Positions 36,801 to 64,000 of a stretch of 64,000 nucleotides of DNA are shown here, piece by piece. Below the pieces are notes generated by a model. That model ran no database searches. It saw nothing but the letters and a program-made list of their open reading frames with translations, and was not told where the DNA came from. The translations under genes were made by a program, and so were the position numbers. The first letter of the stretch is position 1. Each line of letters starts with the position of its first letter. The stretch covers positions 24,396,501 through 24,460,500 of the forward strand of contig NC_084761.1 in assembly GCF_028858725.1 (NCBI RefSeq). The letters are read 5' to 3'. The DNA comes from Colius striatus. Its lineage: Eukaryota > Chordata > Aves > Coliiformes > Coliidae.

Positions 36801-39800
36801 AGGGCGGCGCAGGGGTTAAATCTCTCTTGAGGATGGCATGGGTGAGGGTCAGAAACAGACCGAGGGGCGAGCTACCAGCACTGCCCCGGTTAAGTTGTGC
36901 AAACGGGGAGGGGAGGAGTAGGCTTCACTTTAAACGGGCACAGTTTTCGTTTTGAGGCGGTGCGAGTTCGCATGTCGGCTCGGTAGGAGCTAGAACGTAA
37001 AGTTAATGTTTAACGTGGTAGTCATATGCCCATCAGCGAGTTTTTCTGGAGTGTTTTCAAAAACTTGTTTAGAACAGGAAATGCCAGTGCAGGTAGTACC
37101 GGAGCTGTTTGAAATTTAATCAATTTCCAGTATTTGGAGGCTATGTTGTTTGCTGTGTTCATACAAATACAGTTTAAGAAGCGTGCAGGTAGTATGCGAA
37201 TCGTCTGCTTAGCATTTGATCTAAGTTTAAGTTTATCCCTTATTTTGATTTTCAATGCAAATATTTTAAAATCAGCTTTTCGGATTGTTCAGTATTGTTC
37301 TCTTGATGTGTACTTTTCCCTTCCCAAAATAGATGTGAATTGTACATATTTCCAATACTTTCTTCTACACATGCAAAAAAAGAAAATCTCCTCTTCCTGA
37401 ACTTTGAAGCTGTTAGGATTATTTCAAGAGAAAGAACTTAATCAAGTGAACAGTATTGTGCCTGATTGATGATGCATTATCCCTTTCCACGTCAAGACAG
37501 TGGAAATTGCCTTTAGTGACTTTATTATTATCTGTTCTGTTGTTGTTGAATGAAAGTGTGATTTTAGGCATCAAAGCAGTGAGTGCTCATGTTATAACCT
37601 AAATAGAAATTAGCTTTGTCAAATGGTAGGTAATCCTTTCATCCCCTAATTGTTGCAAAGAGATGTTTGCCGGTTGTTTTTTAAAAGTATCAAACTTCTT
37701 GCATAAAGAGTTATTGTCCTGGACCAGTGAGATGTTCACAATAAAACCAGCTAAAATGTGCGCTTGACTTTCATATCAACATTTGATAGTGCAGAATGTT
37801 TTTCAGTCATACAGGGTGCATGATGTACTACTGACAGAATTGTTTGGGTATGAGACCCATTGGACTTCAGGGTCAGGGTATTAGCACTATCATGTGTTTC
37901 AGTTACACTGCTTTCCACAATCTTGGTAATGCTACTTGGTCTTTTTTCCTTCATTAATGCTTCCTAATAGAGTAAAACTCTTTAGTCACTTGAGCGACAT
38001 AGCAATGGGAATAAAACCCATCCAAAGAGTTCTTCAAAAACATTCTCATGGGTTAAGCAGAAACTAGTTGGTGTTTGTTGGGACCAGGTTAAATGATGAT
38101 GGATTGAGGCTGTAAGAGAGAGGTGTACTGGATCAGAATTTTAGATGTGGACTGAGATATTTGTAGATACATTGTACAGATCCATTCATGAAGAAATATC
38201 TCAAGTGTAAAGATTAAGAACATTCTTTTTTTTGTCACACCTGTATAGGATGAGTGGCAACATAAGCATAATCTTTAAGCCCAATCCTTGTAACTTGGTT
38301 ATGTATTTTTTACGTGGTGATTTAAACTGGAAAGCTTTTAGAAAAGGAACAGAACATGTTGTTTTGCACTTATGTTAATGAGCAAACATGTCCACAGAAA
38401 ACTGAAAGGCAAGGTTAGAGTTTAGGCAGGCAGTTAATCTGGAATAGCCAAGTGTGAGAATTATCATAGTGAAGATAGCGTCTCTCTTTTTTGAGGCTCA
38501 AGAAAGCGTATATGGTAGCCTTTGAACAAAACACTTTGTAAGAGAGTAGGAAGATGGAGAAACAAATCTTTTCTTTAGTTTCAGTGTGATGATTCACTGT
38601 AAATGCTGGTCCATGTCATTGCTTCGGAATTTGTATTCTTTAAGATCTTTGCTCAGAGTTCCCATTGTAACTATTTCTGAAGTTGGTTTGTAGTTATAAT
38701 AGCCCAGGGATTCTGAGCTATGAGCCTAATGAAAGTTTTTATTGGAAAAGTTTAAAGAAAAAGCTCAAAGAAAAAATTGTGGACTTTCATAAAAGCTGTG
38801 ATATCATCCACACTTCTGGTTCTGTCACCTTGGAAGGATGGAGAGAAGTATGATGTGCAAGGGCAGTGGTTTGGCATATGAGGGACAGCTAAATGGAAAA
38901 GGACTGCAGAGGAGACAATAGAGGTCTTTAAAACAGAAAATAATGGGATTTAAAATCTTCAGAGATTGGTTGGAAGAATTTCTAGAAAAAATAACTATCA
39001 AACACCCCTTTTGTCTGTTGGGGATTTCTTGAGTCAGTGAGTGAAGGCTGAAAGAATGTGTCGAACCAATACTCACTGACTGGTATGCTTGCAAATGGCC
39101 TGCAAAATCCAGCTAATGGTTACTGCTGGGAAGTGGGAATTTTTCTGGGTTTTTGTGGTGGTTTTTTTTGGTTTTTTTTTTTTTTTTTTGAGGGGAGGTC
39201 TTGTCTGATAGTGATTTTTTTTTCATGGTATTTGTATTACAGGTGTTATTAATGAAGTGGATTTTTTTTTCTCTGTTTCAAATAGTGAGAATTTGCATTC
39301 TTGTAAACATATTTCTTTGACAGCTTTTGAAGTTAATAGTATAAGAGTATAACTTTCAAAGGAAAAGACTGGTAACTGCTAGAAGCATTGACTATGTCTT
39401 ACAGCAAGTGAGATCTATGACATTTGCAGTTCAACACAACAGTGAAGGTGAAAGAGGGCAGGATTTGTGCAGGGACCAAAAAAATTGTCAGGTCCATAAA
39501 GACAGTGTAAAAGTTTATCCATTTTGAATTTTAGTTGTCTTCTGTATTTTTAAAGCAACTTCATTGTTGATTTTATTTTTTTCTAAATCATTGTAATCTC
39601 TCACATTGTCACAGTACGAATCAGGTTTTTGTTCTGTTGACATGGATTGCAGTTTTAAGTGACAAGCTTTTGAACTATGGAAAACAACTCACATTATCAC
39701 AGTTGCAAGTTGCTGATTTACTGAGGATTTCATTCTGTTGAGGAAGATAAAGTAACCTCAGTTCTGATGATAATGGATTACTGCACAAAACTAATTATTT

Positions 39801-42800
39801 CACATCAAACATTTATTCACTTGTAATGTTATTAATCATTCTCCCTTCTCAAATTTTTGTTATTTTATATCTAAGTTCATAAATTACAGCAGATATCACT
39901 TTAGAAATGCATATACCAGAGTTTTCAGATCATTAGGTAGGTTATCAGACTCAGCAGAGAAGTCTAAACTGTCAGCAGAAGTAAAAAGCTGTGTTGCTTA
40001 AAAGTAACCTTATTATTGGGCATGAGAAAGTTTACCATTAGTTATATATGCAACACACTGAGAGTAGAATCATGGAATCACAGAATGGTAGGGGTTGGAA
40101 GCAACCTTTAGAGATCGTGTAGTCCAACCCCCCTACAGAAGCTGGTCCACCTAGATCAAGTCGCACAGGAACGTGTCCAGACAGGTCTTGAAGACCTCCA
40201 AGGAAGGAGATTCTACACCCTCCCTGGGCAGCCTGTGCCACTGCTCTGTCACCCTCACAGTAAATTGTTTTTTTCTTATATTTAAATGGAACTTTTTGTG
40301 TTCCAGCTTCATCCCATTACCCCTTGTCCTGTCACTAGGTAGGTGTCCCTCTTGATCTGAGGAGCCCAGAACTGGACACAGGACTACAGATGAGGCCTCA
40401 CCAGGGCAGAGTAGACGGGGGGAGCAGAACCTTCCTTCACCTGCTGGCCACACTCTTCTTGATGCATCCCAAGATGCCATTGGCCTTCTTGACCACAAGG
40501 AGACATTGGTGGCTCATGGTTAGTTTGTTATCAACCAGGACTCCTAGGTCTCTCTCTTGCAGAGCTGCTCTTCAGCAGGCCAATCCATAGCCTGTACTAA
40601 TGCATGAGGTTGTCCCTTCCCAGATACAGGACTCTGCACTTGACCTTCTAAATAACTTATGGAAATAATAACTATTTTCCTTAATAACTTAAGGAAGTAA
40701 CTTATTAAACAAGGGTTCAGCTTTTCTCTTTTTTTTTTTTTTTGTCTGGAAATGAATCCTATGTCCTCGCATTTCTTTAAATAATCAACTGTACTCCAAC
40801 CTCACAGTTAAATAAGTGAGATCTGTTTGCAAATGACTTTTGGGTCAGAAATACCTTTTTCCCTAGTAACTTCTGGATTTTAGCATTAGCATTCAGTCTG
40901 CCTTACTTTTCATTTGTTTTCTTTACTTATTTTGGCTGCTGTAGGCTGAGCAGTCTGTACATTGAAATGCAGACAGCAAGGGACAGGCCAAACTGCTGCT
41001 GGTGGGCGAGCAGTTCTGGAAATGAGAGGTGTAGTGTATTCAGCAGGGAACTGATTTTAGATTGGGAGCTCCTAAGAGCAAGCTTGGTGTATTTGGATCA
41101 GAACTGAATTTATTTTCTTGTTTCTGCCCACTTAAAGGCAGTGACATTTCAAGCTTGTAGTGGAGTAAAAAAACAGTTCATACCTTTAAAGCTACCATAA
41201 GCCACCCATACTGTTCCCAATCCAGTCTCTTCCCTGTTTTTTTCCCCTTCAGTGTACTGAGTTTTGTACTACTGGTTACCAAGAATTGTTCATCTTAACT
41301 TCAGTTTTTGTCTGCTGGGACAGCAGCAGGACATAGTTTTCCATATGGGAAATTATATAAAATGGAATTGAGAATTCTGTATTGCCAGGAAAATGTGTGC
41401 TCAAGAAGCTTCTCTGGTATGTCAAAGAGCAAGCTGTTTTTCTGATGAAAATATATTAAATCAGTTTTTCACTATGTGTACAGAAATATGAAATCAGAAA
41501 TTAGTAGAAAGTATTTCGTAGTTGAAAGAGTTGAATGTAACATTCTTCTGGATTTTTAAAATGTATTTTTAAAATCATAGTTATAATTTTATTTTTAGGA
41601 ATCAAAAATTATAGTGCTCTGTGACAGCAGGACACTTTGGGCCAAATGATGTTTCATATTACTAAACGCTCTTGATGCTTGGTGTTGGACTTTACATGTA
41701 TATGTAAATGTATTTTTTGATAAATATGTATATGATGAAAAACAGCTATAAGCCTTAGGTGTTTTCCTTGACTCCTCTTTATGTATCTTTACTGTAGTGA
41801 TTCATAATTTTCTATTTATGTACTGTTACTTTCTAATGAAAACAGTTGTTAAAAATATTTGCTTTCCTTTAGTTGCTCAATACAGATGATTTTTCACTCC
41901 TGCATACCCGACTTCAGAGAATCTTTAATGTTTTTCTGTGTTAATCTTCATTTTACTCTTACTTTTACCTCTGTCCTTGTTTTCCTATAGTTTGGTCCTT
42001 TGTTGAAGAACAGCTGTTATGCTGTGCAACACTTTGACAAAAAAAAAGTTGATGGTACTTTAACATTCTAATAAAATCTTGCATTCAACTGCATATCCAG
42101 TTACTTATTACATCCTTTTTCTCCCTCTTCCCCCACTCCTCCCCTCTATCTGGGTTTGTTCAAGTGAACATAAAGAACCCCAAAATAATCGCATGATATT
42201 CTGTCAAGGTCAGTTGCCAGTTAGATTTCAGACTCCTTGCTCAGTACTGCCACAAATCGCACTTACTATTTCCAGCATTATTAAATCAAATTACTTATGG
42301 ATGAGATGCAGTAAGATCAGTAAACAAACAAAACCCATCTGATTATGCATGGGGCAAAAGGGACCTTTGGTTAGGTTCCAGTTATAGATTTTAAAAAAAA
42401 AATATGAGCAAGTACCAATGTTTCTTTTAGATAAAGAGGAATATTTTTCAGGGGTGCAAGACTCCTGCAGGTATTTTTGAAAGTAATGTGATTTGTTTCT
42501 GTGACACCCCAGCTGTGCGATGTTGAGAACTATAGAACAGTATGATGTCAATATGATGTTAGTTGTTCTGAGCTGGGGAAAATTGTCTTGCAATTTAAAC
42601 AGTATTCCAGCTACCAACTTTATTTTGGGTTTTTAATGCTACACACCTATTCTGAGAGGCTTGCACAGTGGAAAAAATAGTAGTGAGAAGGCTGCAGGTT
42701 TTGTAGTATACCTCTTTAATACCTCATGCTTTAAGGTGAATATCTTGTTTGGAAATGTCCAAATGTCACTTCTTCCTCTTTCCCAAATATGCAGCCTTAA

Positions 42801-43595
42801 TTGCTTGAGTTTAAGTTTATCCTATTCTGTGCTGTTACTTCAAGTGTTTACGTGGATGATGTAGTAATGCCAAACTGAATAATCCATTGCTGTGAAATAA
42901 TCACTGTATGGGCTTTACATGTGCCTGTTCTAATGTTCTGGATGATGAGTCATTTAACCTTAAATACGTGCCTTCAACAGTGAGTGAAACAACTGTTATT
43001 GTTGGGATTTGAAACTCTTAGAATCAGTTATTTGGGCAGCTACCAAAGTGTTCTAGCCCTGCTATTAGTTATATTTTTCTGAATGCTTTAAGAATGAAAC
43101 AATGGATTTATGTAGTATTTGCTAGGTAGCTGAGAATCCATCTATAACGTCTTAGTAAGACATGCAAATACATATCAGTTTATGTCCTGCTGGGATATTG
43201 AAATCAAAACAGTCTTAGACTTTCAAGTGTTGAATAAAAATATTTATTTCTTGGTAATCTTTTTATTAGATGTGGAGATTCAAAGTTAGAATAACACGTA
43301 TTACATGGTCTTTTTATAAGCTGTTGCCTATTTTTAGGAGAACCTTTAGAGTAATTTTATCATCTTTAGAGTTGCATAATAAGGTAAAAGATAATTGATT
43401 CACAGACAAAATAAATGACATTTTCTGCTTTAAAACCTACTTTTAGATGGTAACTTTTTTCTCCCCTTCCCTGGTTATTGCATCTGCTTTAGTTTAAGAG
43501 GTTGTTTAGGCCATGAACGCTCTTCTGATTTAGAAGCTCTTTAACATTTTTGGAAACCCTATTTTTTATATATTCTCTTTGTTTTCCTATTTCAG
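36420..43595 (+). other. USP53 intron 1
   Basis: About 7.2 kb from the CpG-island donor to the acceptor at 43595. The first 400 nt are GC-rich. It contains a G/T-rich tract (39150-39195) and a minus-oriented CR1 (40069-40648). No convincing extra exon was found. Confidence 0.7.
40069..40648 (-). mobile_element. CR1 LINE, minus orientation, with internal deletion
   Basis: Begins with the reversed tail (ATCATGGAATCACAGAATGG) and extends to GACTCTGCACTTGACC. The minus strand reads ..[18 protein letters not shown] and, further on, [15 protein letters not shown]. Near 40341 it jumps from GTCCTGTCACTAGG to TCCCTCTTGATCTG, skipping about 250 nt found between these points in a typical CR1. Confidence 0.92.
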
Positions 43596-61906
<18,311 letters not shown>

Positions 61907-63204
61907 GTAAGAACTTTTAACATCCATAAAGAATAAGAGATTTTCTAAAAGTAGTTTAGATGTAGCAAAACTGTAATACAAACTTACTAATGTTGTACAA
62001 GGGATAGATTTCTGATTAACCTTGTGTACATTATAATTTTTTTGTGTAATGATATTCCATAAAACTGAGAAATGTATATAGAAATTTACCATTGAAATAT
62101 TTAGTTATGGATTGTAAAAAAACCCAATAAAACCAAAGTTAGACATCTGTGTATCAGCTTGTCTGTATTTAGGGGGATTAGAAGAAAATTGGCATAGAAT
62201 TTGTGGCTGTTTTTTGTATGATGCTGGGTTTTTTTTATATACATTTTTCAGTACAGAACTGTTTTGCTGATGATTCATAGCCCGTGTACTCTATCTTTTT
62301 AAAATGGCAAAAGAAATGTTTTGGGTTTTGTTTTTTTGTTTTATTTTTTTTACCCTCACAGTAATTTCCTTTTTTTTCTCATTGTAACCTTTTCAGTGAG
62401 TTAGACTGGTCAAAGATGGAAAGTATTCATATAGCTTCTTGGTACGCTTTGATGGAGATGTGGTGAAGCAACAGTTCAGTAACAATATCACTTTTTCCGG
62501 GGACACTGAAAGCATTTTTTCACAAATCACCTTCACTTATTCAATTTCTTGGCTTTCTTGTACAAGAGATATACACGATAAAGGGATTCATAGTTATCTG
62601 CACTGATATTTGTATTCCCAAAATAAGGGGGATTGGTTTCTGTCAGTGCTTCACCATCCCGTGAAGAAAATTTTTTGTGTTACAATGCTAGGAGCAGTAG
62701 TAGTTTCCTTCTGTGGAAAGTCCTGAAGACACGTGGTGTGAGCTGAATTTTTCTTAGCATCTCCTTTAACAGTTACAGCGCTTAGCTATGTGCTGGGTCA
62801 TCTAAAAACATGATGTATCTCCCAAACAATTGTTTCACATGATCTCTAGCACCAAAATAACAGGATAGATGACTTCCGTTTTTTCTTTTGGTGGCAGTTG
62901 GATCTATTTTAAATATGGTATTTTGGTGTGGAAAATGTGAGTATCATTTTGGGAAGCTACGGCTTCTTTATTATTTGTTAGATAATCAAGATACAACAAT
63001 TCTTCTTGTCATAGTTCTCTCCTGCTGTGTTTTTGTTACAAGGCTCTTTTTTTTTCAGTAATAGGCTGATAGAACAGTTTGTCCTTTCTTGTGAATGTCA
63101 TTTACTACTGTCTCCTCAAGGAAGAGGCCAATGTATAATTGCTGCTGGCTGGTGTAGTTTGTATAACAACTGAAAACTCTTGTTCACCAGTATTGGTGAT
63201 TTTA
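61907..63204 (+). other. USP53 intron 14, first part
   Basis: AT-rich intron sequence with T-runs near 62225-62350. No exon recognised. The next USP53 exon lies beyond the window. Confidence 0.7.
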
Positions 63205-63343
63205 CCAAGGCCTGTAGTGACAGGACAAGGGACAATGGTTTTAAACTAAAAGAGCCTAGATTCAGATTGGACATAAGGAAGGAATTTTTTACAATGAGAG
63301 TTTGTGAGACATGAACAAGTTGCCCAGAAAGTTGTGAATGTCC
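63205..63343 (+). mobile_element. Older CR1 LINE fragment, interrupted
   Basis: Resembles the CR1 3' region: GTGACAGGACAAGGGACAAT, GGACATAAGGAAGGAA, GTTGCCCAGAAAGTTGTG. It stops abruptly at about 63343, where a different, better-preserved CR1 segment begins. Confidence 0.75.
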
Positions 63344-64000
63344 CATCATTGTGTCCCAACATGTAAGAAAGCAGGAAAAGGACATAAGAGGCTTCCATGG
63401 ATGAGCAAGGATCTGCTGGGACAACTCAGGCAGAAAGCAGCCATCTATGAGAGGTGGAAACAGGGGCTGACTTCTTGGAAAGAGTATAGGAACTTTGCCA
63501 GAGCATGCAGGGGTGCAACTATGAAGACTAAGCCCTTCTACAATTAAATTTAGCCAGGGAAGTTAAGGACAGTAATAAGGCATTTTTCAAGTACATGAGC
63601 AGTAAAAGGGAGATGAGGGGGAATGTGGACCTGCTACTAAACACAGAGGATGTCCTGGTGACTGAGGATGCAGAGAAGGTTGAGCTACTGAATGCCTTCT
63701 TTGCTTCAATCTTTATGGCTAAGACTCGGGAAGCCCAGTTCAGCAAGGAGAGTAGGATGGCCTGGACAACAGAGGACTTGCCCTGGGTGGAAGCTTAATG
63801 CTCATAAGTCAATGGGTCCTGATGGGATGCATCCAGGAGTGCTGAGGGAACTGGCTGATGTGATTACTAAGCTGCTCTCCATCATTCTTGAACAATCATG
63901 AAGGACAGGTGAGGTGCCTGAGGACTGGAAAAAGGCCAATGTCACTCCAGTCTTCAAAATAGGCAAGAAGGATGATCCAGAAAAATACAAGCCGATCAGC
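63344..64000 (+). mobile_element. Younger CR1 LINE inserted in the older copy; continues past the window
   Basis: Reads KAGKGHKRLPWMSKDLLGQL, ERWKQGLTSWKEYRNFARAC, then [20 protein letters not shown], and [18 protein letters not shown], the linker and start of the RT domain of CR1 in correct order. The frame is broken by stops and shifts (for example near 63548 and 63797). It runs off the window before the catalytic motif. Confidence 0.9.

Overview
This is a vertebrate nuclear chromosome segment, almost certainly from a bird. The genes have introns with GT-AG splice sites. The interspersed repeats are nearly all CR1 LINE fragments, with the reverse-transcriptase reading frame and the short octamer-like tail typical of avian CR1. 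The background is AT-rich apart from one CpG island. I cannot name the species. Two protein-coding genes lie head-to-tail on the + strand, in the same order as on human 4q26: MYOZ2 (myozenin-2/calsarcin-1), complete, and USP53 (ubiquitin-specific peptidase 53), whose 3' part runs off the window.

Layout: 1-1200 is upstream flank with two CR1 pieces. MYOZ2 occupies about 1234-21090, with five coding exons (1981-2056, 7048-7217, 11547-11676, 13443-13626, 20665-20896) that join in frame to a 263-residue protein. An untranslated first exon is inferred at about 1234-1408, behind a TATA-like element that is also a MEF2 consensus. 21.1-35.8 kb is intergenic: a CR1 fragment, a long near-perfect palindrome (21663-21850), a candidate MEF2 cluster (26143-26477), a probable ancient CR1 remnant and two more CR1 pieces. 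A CpG island (about 35860-36800) carries the USP53 promoter and untranslated exon 1. USP53 then runs from about 36.1 kb past the window end; 13 coding exons (44175-61906) encode the first 748 residues, with the whole catalytic domain and the start of the disordered tail. The window ends inside a CR1 that has inserted into an older CR1.

The two genes are not a functional unit. MYOZ2 is a sarcomeric Z-disc protein of striated muscle; USP53 is a broadly expressed, tight-junction-associated deubiquitinase-family protein. Their adjacency is conserved synteny. No tRNA, rRNA, CRISPR array, viral element or operon was seen. The most unusual structural feature is the palindrome at 21663-21850. No wholly new biological system is evident, and the regulatory proposals are inference.
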